Below, piece after piece: positions 1 through 15,589 of a stretch of 64,000 nt of DNA. The stretch covers positions 8,232,231 to 8,296,230 of the forward strand of contig NC_072460.1 in assembly GCF_027596085.1 (NCBI RefSeq), written 5' to 3'. This stretch comes from Anoplopoma fimbria (lineage: Eukaryota > Chordata > Actinopteri > Perciformes > Anoplopomatidae). The translations under genes were made by a program, and so were the position numbers. The notes under the pieces are model-generated. The model was not told the origin of the DNA. It did not search any database and saw nothing but the letters and a program-made list of their open reading frames with translations. How positions within the stretch are numbered: the stretch's first letter is position 1; the number at the start of each line of letters is the position of its first letter.

Positions 1-2
1 TA

Positions 3-633
3 GGGGCGACTGTAGCTCAGTGGTAGAGCAGTAGCTCCTTGCATGGTAGCCCCTGCCATTAGTGTGTGAATGGGTGAAAGGGTGAATGACAAGTAGTGTT
101 AGAAAAATAGTTACCATTACAGCCATTTACCATTCTATGAATAGTTCTGGAGGGTATGGACCAACAACATATTTTGTGCATCATACCAGCCAGTGCAGAG
201 GGGAGAGGTCCCATGAGGGGATCCACCCATACCGGAGAGTGGCCAGCCCTCACCTGCCTAGTTGAATCCCCATGAGGCTGAGCAGATCCCATCCGTAACA
301 TTAATGTTAATGTTGTGGTAATATTGAAGTTACACGTAATATTGATTTGATTAACTTTGCTCTGTGCTATGCTATGCAAAGCGCCTTTTACGCTACATGT
401 CATTCACCTATTCACACCCATTCATACACTGATGACAGGGGCTACCATGCAAGGTGCCAGTACCAGTGCCACTTTGCAGAACTGGAATACCCCTTGTATT
501 TATACCCATTCATACACCACAGGAATAGCCTTCGGGAACAATTTGAGGTTAAGTGTCTTGCCCAAGGACACATCAACATTGGACTAGCGGTGCTGAGGAT
601 CGGCCTGCTCCACCACTGAGCCCCAGTCGCCCC
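3..633. repeat. Inverted-repeat element with tRNA-like ends
   Basis: Positions 3-31 and the reverse complement of 605-633 match at 26 of 29 bases, and both contain a tRNA box A-like GCTCAGTGGT. Further in, about 36-97 and the reverse complement of about 391-462 also match (both read CTTGCATGGTAGCCCCTG). The right half contains AAGTGTCTTGCCCAAGGACA, which I recognise from a common teleost dispersed repeat. The unit therefore looks like a complete copy (about 360-633, reverse strand) facing a shorter, internally deleted copy (about 1-110). No transposase ORF is present. Confidence 0.6.
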
Positions 634-3600
634 CAAGTGAAGAGCTGTTGTTCAGTTGTTTCCTACACAGTTCCCAGTTCCCTTTGAACTGAGCGTTTTT
701 GCTCCTTACCGTGTGGATTTTAACAACATGCTAAATGCACTGCAGTCCACCTGGCAGGGAACAGCTTGGCGATCAGAACGTAGTTTAAGTATGAGTACCT
801 CAAATTTACTGAACTGAAGTACAGTAAATGTTACTTCACTTCACCACAGAGTAAAGCTACATACATACTTGACTTAGAGTATTAGTAAACACAACTCAGG
901 ACATTTGATAGCTGGGTTTCTGACTTTGATGAGAACATGGGGAAATTCATTAATTTGATTTTATCTTTTTTACAAAATATATATTGCTGTGGAAAACTTT
1001 TTAACATACATATATAGTTTGGGAACGCATTGTATCTTCAAAATATATTTTTTTCTGAATCCGTTAAAGAAAAAATAGTGATAACAACTTGTTGTAGTTT
1101 TGAGTAGGAAGGAGAAGAATAACAGCTACTCACTGACAATTGCGAGTGAATAGCGAGGTAGAGTGTCTTCAGAGACAGCGATAGTCTATCCTGAGCTGAT
1201 TTTCCTCCAACCAACTGGAGGCTAAAAGGCAGGATGAAATCAGCAGATGTATTGATTTGGTCAGGAGGGACAGCATCTGGTCACCTTCGACACACTGAGA
1301 GAGGAGAAGCTGGTGGAGTTATAGCATTTTCCCAAAGAGCTTGGGGAGGGGCGAAGGGCCAGCCGAACTCGGTGTAATATATACATCTTTAATCTTTATG
1401 AATTATGAATTGATTTTTGTGGTTGGAAAAAATGGATTTACATAACCCCTCTGAGTGTTATATGCTTCATGTGTGCCTTGTTTCTCCATCCATCTCCTCC
1501 ACAATTTTACCACCGAAATCATTTTCAAGCATTTGTTTATAATTCTCTCCTTATGCAAAAATAATCAATACAATCATAGTGTGGACAGTATTATAGAGAC
1601 ACATATATATATACAGTACAGTAAATGCACATTTTTCTTACATGTATGATCGCTATACATGTATTATATGTACTGTGTATAAAAATATTATATACAGAGT
1701 GTGTACACATACAGTATGTATGGACGTGTGTGCCTCCCATTATAGTAGCTCATCGCTGTTGAATCATGCGAATCTGCAGGGGGAACCGAAGCCTTCTCCC
1801 TTCCGGCAGTATTTATGGCAGCGTGTGTAAAGGTATTTTCAGACACAAAAAAAGGTGCTTTAAATTTCAAATGGGATTTTAAAGTGGGGTTGAAAAGGAG
1901 AAGAAGCAAATCTGTGGAGGGTTTCACTCCACTCTCCACCCCTTCTCTTCCTCCTCCATCTCTCCTCTCACTCTCCCTTTCTCTCTTGTCAACCTTTTCA
2001 AAAAGCATCTATATTCTCACACCAGGCTGTAGGGGCATGTTGTCATGTTGCTATGCTACCTGAATGTCAAGCAGAATGTCAGAGTAATGGCAGAGTGGGA
2101 ATGTACAATAAAGATGGAGCTTCTTCTGACCAGAGGGCCTGCCAGGCAAAAGAATATGGAAGCAAATAAATGACATAATAATTAAAATTCTTATAAGCAA
2201 TGAAATGACCCATAAATGGTATGCTTCCTGTGATTGGATCGAATTCGACCAGAAATGTCCAAAACCACTTTCTAAAATTCCGCCCCCCTTATATTTGTAA
2301 AGGGGACAGCAAATTAGAACCACCTCGAAATATAATATATATCTAAAAGAAATTTACACGTGTTAAAATGTCAACAACATTTTTTTTTTAAGAAACCAGA
2401 CCCGCAGCAAAGTTCCCAAGACTGGTTGAACCCATGTTATTGCGGTCACATGGCATGCGCTGTAACCATTTGGCTACCAAGGTGCCACCATCATGATCAT
2501 AGCAGAGCTGTTGTATTGGATTGCAATAAATTGCACAGGTGTAGGTAATAAAGGGGCCCCTGAGTTTATTTAAATTTCAAGTAGTCAATAGTGGTTAAAT
2601 TTCAAAATAAGGTATTCACTCGCTCATAAAATTATTATAGCATTTATTTCTGCTTCAATACAAATTGCTGCACGGAGAGCAGGAGGTACTGCTGCTGCTC
2701 TGCTTAAAAAGATTTAATGTTGCTTCAATGGTGTGCAGTGCTAAAGATAGTGGTTAAATGTTGAAATTATAATCCAGCTTTCCATCAAACTACCTTCGAG
2801 ATAATTTGATGGTGATGGTGCTCATTATGGTGACATTAATGCTGACGGTTATCACCATAGCCGTCTTAGATTCGATTATTTTTAAGTCCAGTTAGCTCCT
2901 TACCATACAAGTCTACAAAGCTCCTTTAACTTTACCCACACTGCATTTGGATTAATTGAAAAATGACCATAACCTGCAGCCATTACTGTTATTACATTTT
3001 GGTGAAATTGCCCTCAGAGCGGTTTGGGGATTGAAACCTCTGCTAAACCCACAGTCACACCCCCTCCCCTTCTTTCACCCCTCAACCTCCACCACCTCCT
3101 CCCTCAGCCTCCATCCCTGCCCGGGCAGAGCACAAGTACAGATAACAGAGATGGGGTGGGAAGATGTAGAAATGTAGTACAGTGCATGAACAGCTAGATG
3201 ACAAGATGGCTTGAAAGGTTTACCAGTGGAGGTGGGGAGGGGTGGGATGATGGAGAGAAGGATTGACAGTTAAAATGACGGAGCAGGAGATGGAGGAGAT
3301 ATTGGTGGGGGAGTTGGGCTGTAGAGTCAGTGATGGAGTGATGTGATGAGATGGCTGCTGTTGATTTCTGTGGACGTCTGGAGTGCCGCTGGTCACCGGT
3401 ATTTGAAGAGGAGAAGAGGAAAGCTGTTTGAACACATGTCATATGGTGAATATGGGCACTCCCAACATTTATAGAAAGACAGGTTCATAAAGACACTTGA
3501 CGGCGTTGTGGCGTCGATGGCCTCCTTTGTCCCACGAACCTGGAGGAACCCTTATGAATTGGATCTTCATGATGAACTGCACTGGACGAGTGTCCTCAGT

Positions 3601-4324
3601 GCCCAAAGCGAAGTGTAGAAACCTGCAACATGGATTCATGATGGTGGTTTTTCACACCCATGCTTCATGGGGTTATATAAGCACATACAGAGCAACGCAG
3701 CACTATAGACTCCTGCTGCTGGGTCAAATTGGAAGACTAGAGGAATGGACTCAAAACTGATTTGGCGTGTGTCTGTAACGTCTCCCTCTCATCCCAGACT
3801 AATTATCAACTCCTATTTCACTTCATGGACAAAATTAGAAATTTGTTTTTCGATCTTGTCTCGGCCATCACAGTGTTGTGTTCTTTTTTTTTATATGTGG
3901 GGATGTGTTTTTCTGTAACATCAAGGCTCGCAATCTCATTTTCTGCTCTAAATTACTGTCTAATGAATGTAAGGTTTTGGATTTGGAGACAGGCAGACTA
4001 GCTAATGGGTTTGTTAGTTTGTTGAGTAGCATGCCACACTCATTATTGCTTTCAGTGCTGTGATTAACTTGATTTGCAGGGCAAATCCATCGGAGAGAAG
4101 ATGATGTGCTCACATATATAAATGCACGCATGCCTGTAATGTAATAATCCGATTTAATAAGTTATTAATATAGTTTGGTGCTCAGTTGGAAATAGAAAAG
4201 TGGATGGCTGAAAACACTATGGCAACTGATGATCATGTTGTGATTGATTTAATTTCATTTAGTAAGGGAACATGATGTTACAACAGTGACTAACAAGATA
4301 AGAAAGTCACTCAGGGGCACCTCT

Positions 4325-4327
<3 letters not shown>
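634..4327. other. Non-coding DNA, no gene seen
   Basis: Low-coding AT-rich sequence with short open frames only, none with recognisable protein features. No RNA gene or strong repeat was recognised. Confidence 0.5.

Positions 4328-4355
<28 letters not shown>
4328..4355 (+). repeat. Poly-A run (28 nt)
   Basis: Uninterrupted A28. This may be the tail of an old retroposed copy, but no recognisable element body precedes it. Confidence 0.85.
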
Positions 4356-5157
4356 GAAGAGTTATATTACTGCCTTGCTCCTCCCTTTGAAAAGCCCACA
4401 TATGATTTATCATTATTTTTCTGAATATTATTTTTATGGTATTTCTGCTTTACTAGCCTGCTTATAAAAGAGCAGAAGAAGGCATGAATAATATTCAGGA
4501 TTATTTTGTTCCCAGGATTCCAGCTTGCATATATCATACTGGGCTTAAAGGACATTGCATATTGCATTATTATTCTAGCACACAGTTGTTGTTTTTTTAA
4601 GTGAGAATGTCATGAAACAAAAGCTCTTGAAAGTCCTATAAAGCATGCATTCACAACAAATCTATTCTGGGATGGTGCTTTCGGGTCGAAGAGAAACATC
4701 TGAAATGAGTAAGATGCGAGTTAAAGAGATGAAGTCACTCAAGAATGTTCTGCCGAGAAGAAGATGGCCCAATAAGACGGTCACGTGTTAGTCAGTGCCT
4801 TGTTTGGGAAGACAGCAATGCTACTGTAACTGTCACACTGTCAGTGACCACGATGGAGGAGGCTTTTACTATGACAGTTAGCTGCCGAGATGAAACAATG
4901 ATGTGGGTTTTCACTCGTCTCTTTCATCTTCAGATATATGTCTGAGGGAGGTCCCTAAACGTCTTCTTAATGGTGTCACCGTGGCGATTATCAAGCTTCC
5001 CTGCTTCTTCGTCAAGCCCGAGGCTGTCACCAGAAATGTCAGATGCGTCCCGCGTTACTAGTCATCAAGAGAGTTACGGCAGAGAGGACAGCTGAAGAGT
5101 GCTGTCTTTAAGGTTAGCCATCTGGACACGGACCAAGTCACTCTGCCTGCCCATGCC

Positions 5158-8843
<3,686 letters not shown>

Positions 8844-9002
8844 ACGTTGCGTCTGCCATTGCAGCAAACAGATGGTATCATAATGACATCATTGCATACT
8901 GGGGTTATGTTCTCCGAGGCTCAGAGCAGGAGGAAGAAATTATGAGGAGGCATCAGCTGAGTATTTGTCAATTAATCCAAAAGAGACGACAAAAAATAAA
9001 AC

Positions 9003-9165
9003 CCAGAGAGCTTTAAGCTCATAACATTTAGCTCCAGTTTACCCTACTAAACGCCACCCCTGCTTTTCACCTCGCCCGTTCAGCTGTTACAAATGTCAGT
9101 GCTCCCAGTTAACTGGACTTGAAATGATCTGCCCCCCTCTTCCTCTGCCTCTCTCTGTCATGTTC
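9003..9165. other. Candidate conserved non-coding element
   Basis: High-complexity sequence with no repeat or open frame between simple-sequence tracts. This is only a candidate based on texture. Confidence 0.25.
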
Positions 9166-9408
9166 TCCTTCATTTGTTAAGGGTGCCCTGAGCACCTGAG
9201 TTTCTTTTTAAGAGCACCCCCCCTCCTTTTTTCTCCCTCCTCTGTGCTCAAGCTCTCTCATCTTACTGAGCAGGGAGAAAGCTGTCACCACACAGCATTA
9301 GTATGCTCTTTTCATATCTCTGCCTCTTGCCTCTTTTTTCCCTCCCTCTTTTTCCTCTCCTTTCCTCCCCCACCTTCTCTTTCCCCTACAAACATAAAAA
9401 TAGTTTAT

Positions 9409-9560
9409 GCCTCTGACAAGAAAATGCCTCTAATCCTGAGGTTTGTTGGAGAGCAAACAGACGCAATTGGCCACTTATTATTCTGTGTAGAATTTTCTAT
9501 GTGGGGTGTTTGTGGTATCCATGGCAACAAAGTAGGGTGCACATATCCCCCCTGTCACCG
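9409..9560. promoter_or_regulatory. Candidate regulatory element with an RFX X-box
   Basis: A complex AT-balanced stretch containing GTATCCATGGCAAC at 9515-9528, which fits the palindromic X-box bound by RFX factors. ATTGGCC lies nearby at 9467-9473. Function is inferred from the motif alone. Confidence 0.35.
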
Positions 9561-9670
9561 AGCAGAATGAGAGGGGAGAGGATGAAAAGATGCTATGAAA
9601 TAACACACTTACTGAAATGCATGGGGCAAGCTTTAACCTGTTAGCTCAGAAGCTGTTGAAAATGTGTTTC

Positions 9671-9672
<2 letters not shown>

Positions 9673-9757
<85 letters not shown>
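9673..9757 (+). repeat. (TG)n microsatellite, 85 bp
   Basis: Perfect TG repeat with a decayed end (TTTTTGTGTGTATGTG) to about 9772. It lies 104 bp before a second GT array in the same orientation. Confidence 0.98.
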
Positions 9758-9760
<3 letters not shown>

Positions 9761-9857
9761 TGTGTGTATGTGTTTGAGGTATATGAGGGTATCTGCACAC
9801 CTGCAAATAACTCTTAGCTGTCACACAATCAGATTTGCATTTCTCTGATTACATACT

Positions 9858-9962
<105 letters not shown>

Positions 9963-10302
9963 TATAGGTGTAGCTTGTGAGATCTGGAATTATTACAGAA
10001 AAGAGAGCAAGAAATAGAAACACAGGTGCACGTTTGTGTCTTCATGCATGTGCTTCCACATATGGATTGAGGTGCCATTATAGCCGAAGCGACTCCTCAG
10101 CTGGATGGGTGGTGTGCGCGCGTGTCACACAGGGAGATAATCTTTGCCATAACGAGCCTTTCACACGTGCACCGCCACCTTCCTTTCATTGGCCTACACA
10201 GACCCTGCCACTCCATCTAACACCATGGAAATCAATGAGAGCCAGTCGGAGTGGTGTGAAGATTGAGCTGCCGTCAAAGTACTTTGCATGCTGAAAACTA
10301 AA

Positions 10303-10352
10303 GTGGGAGGGAGGGGAGGGGGAGGGGGAGGGGAAGGGAGGGGGGGGGGGAG
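10303..10352 (+). repeat. G-rich (GGGAG)n tract
   Basis: Runs of GGGAGGGG culminating in a G10 run. It has several G-triplets in a row and could form a G-quadruplex on the + strand. Confidence 0.8.
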
Positions 10353-10550
10353 CAAGGGGGTGGCGGGGTTGATAGGGGATTGTTGTGTTGCTGGGAAGGA
10401 TTTGCATCATGATTTCATGTATGCGAATAAAGTGTGCCACTTTTCTTTCTGTGCGTATGCAGATGTGTCATATATTCAGATACATATTGAACTCCCTCCA
10501 CTGTTCCAATTTCCTGCCTCTGTTCTGGCTGTTTATTGTTGTTTTCTTTA

Positions 10551-10865
10551 GTCTTCTCCTTCTCCTTCTCTTCTCTTCTCTTCTCTTCTCTTCTCTTCTC
10601 TTCTCTTCTCTTCTCTTCTCTTCTCTTCTCCTTCTCTTCTCTTTTCTTCCATTCTCTTTTTTTACTCTTTTCTTGTCTTCTCTTCTTTAGTCTTCTCCTT
10701 CTCTTTTCTTATTTTATCTTCTCTTCTCTTTTGTTCTTTTCTTGTCTCTTCTCTTCTCTTTTCTTCTCTTATGTAGACTTGTCTTCTATTCTCTTCATTT
10801 TTCTTTTCTTCTCTTTTATTTATTCCCTCTTATTTTTTTCTCTTTACTTGTCTTCTCTTCCTGGT
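10551..10865 (+). repeat. Pyrimidine tract with (TTCTC)n pentamer core
   Basis: About 300 bp almost free of purines. A near-perfect TTCTC array spans about 10566-10629 and decays into TCTTTTC variants. It creates spurious Leu/Ser/Phe-rich ORFs. Confidence 0.95.
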
Positions 10866-12649
10866 TGTTTGTTGATTTCCTTTTGAACTGTCTCTTTGTT
10901 TTCATCCTACAGAGATTTGCTGTCAAGGGGAGTAAAAACAATATTCTAATTTCATAAATAGAATCAACACATACAATTCTTTCTAAGGTCTATTAATCTG
11001 TCTTTACGGCGCGTGCTGGATCAATAAACTGGTGGCTGTTGAAGGGTTGGACTCTGGGGTGAGAGGTCCCAGGGTTCAGAGGTCATGGGGTGTGTATCAG
11101 TGCTGAGTGTCCAGGCCGTGACCTCGTCCTGCTGGATGGTGACCTGGATGCGCTGCCTTCATTTAAAGCCTCCACACACACAGAGGAGTGTGTCAAGTGG
11201 TGGACGGTGTGTGGGGTCACCTAATCTGAGATTATACTACTGTGTAGGAACAAGTCTCAGTTTCTATTGGAGTCATTGTCAAACATTTGTTCTCAGTACT
11301 AAACAAATGGTGTTTGAGCATTGATGCTCCAGTGCATGTAGAATATAATAAACTACTTTGTAGTTCTTTGAGTTGTCATACTTGTTTACTTTATGAACCC
11401 CTTGTTTTCTTTTCTATTAAGACATAACCCAAACCATGACAACATATAAAAATGTGATATTTCACAACCTGAGGATCCCTGTAGACCAGTATACAAATGT
11501 ATTCAATATTTAACATGCATTTTAAATAAAGAGCATCAAGTTTCAGATTTTCAGTTTCAAAGGGTAAACTATTCCATGGTTCTTATTGTTTTCCAAATGC
11601 CTCATGCCAGACGGGAACAGAATGAAATGAGTGAATAGAGGCTGGTGTGTATTTTTCTTCTTTTGATAGATTGTTTACAACCTGTCCTTATAACCCAATC
11701 TGTTCATTTAAAAGGCCAACCAGCAGAATGTTCCCCCAGAAATCTATCGATAAAGTTGGATCAAATATGAACAGATATCAGAGCTTTGTCTCATTTCTGA
11801 TGTCAGTACTGCGATTAGAGAACACGTCACAAGGCCTTTGAATCTGGATTGCAACATTGCACATATACATTCACATTTCCAAAAAATGGTGAGACAGTGT
11901 TGTGTCAATGTTCCCAAGTGATTTCCACAGCTGTGTCTTATCCAGTAGCTGCACAGCATGTTCCTCTCTGTTCACTGCTCTTTTTATCTGTCATCCTCTC
12001 AGCATTGTAATTGAAGATTAATAGAACCATGAGTCCTGTATCCAGTGAACAGTAAAGAGCTTGGATTATGATACCAGTTTTTTGGGAGCACAATTTCCTC
12101 CTGTTTGAGTAACAGTAGCTCGAAGCTACAATGCCCAGCTATTCAAGCAGATTAAAAAAAATGAAAATGTGTATTTGTGATCCATTTTTTTTAAGATTCC
12201 CATCAAGCCTATGGGCTTGGTGCTGAGTGTCACAGACAGGGAAGGGAAGTGAGATTGACTGAAGGCCTGCTCACATCACATTCATTGGAAAGAGTTCATT
12301 TCGCTGTGCTATTTCATTGTTTTAAAGGCTGGTGTGATCGGGCCCTAACACCTTGTTGGCTTTGGTCTCCTCACCAAACACCAACCTCATCATTTATCTT
12401 CCCCCTTCCCTGTCTTGAATTTTGTAACATCACTAGTGATGGGCTATCCTTCCCTCTGTGGGAAAAAGTATGAGAAGAATTAGAAGAAACTCCTTGCCTC
12501 ATCTTATAAACTGGAACATATCTTCACTGTTTTTTACCCACAAATCATCACTACATTCACCTCTTGACCACAGTCCTTAAAATGCACAACCAGCAGTGTT
12601 CACTGCAGAGTTAATCACAGATGGGATTAAATATGCAATGCAAACTGCT

Positions 12650-12900
12650 TTTTGACCCACCTGCAGATACTGCTTCTGGGGGCCCCGTACCCTTATTTTC
12701 ACCCCCGGCCTCCGCCCAAAAGCATCCACTGATTAAAGCTGTGAAGTATCCTGCAACACAGGACAGGAATCAATAAGTGAATTAGACTCCACTTTCAGCT
12801 TCCTCTCCAGCCAGCCGGTCCCAAAACCAGCTGCCCGGGGTAATGGGCCTGGGCATGGGGGAGTGTGGGCGTGAGTGGAGGAGGCTGGGGGACAAAGAAG
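12650..12900. other. Candidate conserved non-coding element
   Basis: A GC-balanced, high-complexity block in AT-rich surroundings, with no coding potential. The candidate rests on texture only. Confidence 0.25.
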
Positions 12901-15553
12901 CTTTAAGGTAGTGCAATATACTGCTTTGACACATTCTCACTGCACACTAGTATATATCCAACAGTATGTGACACTAGGGATGTAGCTCATATATGTTTCA
13001 CATTTTCCTTTAAAGTAGTGGGAGAGACTACACATACTCGCTTCCCAGACTCAGCAGGGTGCTGCTCACTCCCCAGTGAGAGAACCACTTTGTCTTGATG
13101 TGGTCATTATTTCTATCCGTTTATTTTTTTTGTCCGTGGTGGTGACATGTTTGCCACAAAGCACTTAATACTGCAGATCTTCCCAGAAATCATTTGCCGA
13201 GCAGCATTATGTTCACTGTGACATCACTGTCCTTGGACTCCTCTGAACCCTTTTTTCTCTGCCGGTGACTCCGTTCACCCATGGAGGCATCATTTATTTT
13301 CTTCCTTCCTTTTTCTCTCTCAGGTTTTTCTAACATCTTGTTTTTTAACTACTACTCGCCCCTTGATCGGAACTAAATCCGCCAAATAAAATTGTATGTT
13401 CTTTTATGCCGCTATAATGTTGCAATTGGAAGAAAAAAAGAAAAAAAGATGGTATCCAACAATAATTTTCAACAATATGATACTTCGAAAATGGATGCAA
13501 GAGAACTAGTGATATTGTCTTTTTTTTCTTTGTCAAACCTTGGCGTCTACATTACCCACAATCACTACCCAGTAGTGTACAGTTCGATTGAAGATTCGGG
13601 CGTGGGCAAATATTTTCAATATCTATGAGGTGTAAGGATGGAATAATACGGTTCTTCTCTAAAAACAGCGACCACAGTCAGATGACTACAGAGCTCTCCC
13701 CCAGGTGGAGTGGTCTCCTGGTGATGGGGAGTGAGGCGGAGGGGCCGCGGGGTCGCCAGCTACTTCTTGTCTTATTTGTCTTGTCTATGTATTTGAAGCC
13801 AATTTCAAAAGACGGTTTTATGAACCCTCTCACAAGGGTGTGCGCTGCATTGTCCAACTGAAGTACATTGATCCCCTATTTCTTTTTTTTTGTCTTGTAA
13901 ATTGACAAAAGTAAAAAAGTTTAGCGAGATTTTGCAAAAGGTACATCATTTTTTCAACCTTTAATTTCTTATTCTCTTCATGTGCCTATTATGGCTCCGG
14001 GAAGATTCATCCTGACATGAAAATAAACAAACCAAATAACCCCCAAAATGCTAATATTACAACGAGTTTATATTTGAAATGCTCATATGAGATATCTAAT
14101 GGGCAACCTGCCAGTTCCGTCGTCTTCCTACTTCTGATACATTTAAATATCAGGAAATGAAATGTTTGCTGAGACAATGTCTGGAAAGAGAGTACTGAAT
14201 GATGCCTGTTCTCATATTGCCAGGAACACTCATTACTCCTTACGTTGTGTTTGTGTTAGTGCCATGTTTCTCCCTCTGTTTGGCAGCCGCCTGGTTGTGT
14301 TTGTGCCACGCTCTTAGCGGGGGTGTGATGTCATATCACAGCGCCATGTTCTGCTGCCACAACGGTGCATCTGCTGTTGATCTTGGTTTAACTAAGGAAC
14401 GCCACGCCAAGTCAGGCCTGAATTAACGGGATAATCACCATCAGTTATAATGAGAATAGTATATTCGCATGTCACTGTTAAAAAATCACATATCACATAT
14501 CATGTCTCGTGTCTAGTGTCACAATTTCAGCCTAGTTTTGAGCTTGACCACAAACCTTTCCTCAGCCTGGTAACTAGTATTTTGGAGTCACAGAGGAGGA
14601 CAGAATCTCTCACTACTAATAATCACCAAAGTTTAACTTGTTGAAATGTCAATGAACACTGTCCTTTTTCATTCACTGTATGGGTAAAACGCTGAATTTA
14701 TCTGATGGTCTTCCAGCATGAGTAAGTGTCCAAAATCATGGAGCCATCTTCATACGCTTCCTCTGTAGCGGAGGAAGCGTGGCACACTTCCACTTCTGTT
14801 GACTTTCATCCTCAGTCAGTCAGCTCATCCAGTCAATTCTTCATTCACTTTTGACTTCACAGTGATGAGATGTAAAAGCTCCAGCGTGGCTGACATTTTG
14901 CAACATGCAAACCGCTGATAATATTCTTGTGATCTCACAAGCAACAAATGAAAAATGCAGAAAGAAGACTGTAAAGAAATGTCGATCAGCCTGCAGCTAA
15001 TAAACAGGTTACTCTGCAGTGAGCCTCTTATATTTGTGTCATTATACATGAACTTGAAGAAGACTTATCTCTCATCTCATCTCTCCCATATCACATCTGT
15101 CTCCTCTTAAACTGGAGCGTGTCTCAATACGAACCAATGGCTTTGGACAGGTTAGGGCAGTCAAAAGTATAAAGTAAGGAACTAATTCATTGTTGATTTT
15201 GGTCATTTCATGACATTTGTTGACTGCAAGGAAAATATAGAATATATTATTCAAAACGGGTCACTCAAATCAAGCAATCTGTTTGGTTCATAGCTGTGAT
15301 ATATAGCAACACACAAGAGCTACGTTGTCTAGTTCCAGTATCACTCAGCGTCTGAGAAAAAAAACGTGTGTTGTCATGGTTGCTCAGCGACGGGTCACGT
15401 TGTGATCACTTACGCGTAACAGTTTACAGAAACAATGTAACGTTAGCTGATAAAAGCCGCTTCAAAATGGAATCATAACAGGTTCTTTGGAGGAGGGGTT
15501 TGAGCAGCGGCCATCTACAGAAAAAAATCCACCTGTTAATCGACAAAAGAGGA

Positions 15554-15589
15554 GTGCCCAGAATCTGCAGGCAAGCAGATTCTGGGCAC
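15554..15589. repeat. Perfect 15-bp inverted repeat (hairpin)
   Basis: GTGCCCAGAATCTGC at 15554-15568 and its exact complement at 15575-15589 leave a 6-nt loop AGGCAA. The stem is too short for a typical microRNA precursor. Confidence 0.85.

Noticed and set aside
3..31. tRNA gene suggested by GCTCAGTGGTAGAGCA
   Set aside because: Only a box A-like D-arm is present; there is no box B, anticodon arm or acceptor stem, and the sequence recurs inverted at 605-633 as part of a repeat.
15554..15589. MicroRNA precursor
   Set aside because: The stem is only 15 bp and does not extend beyond the perfect arms.
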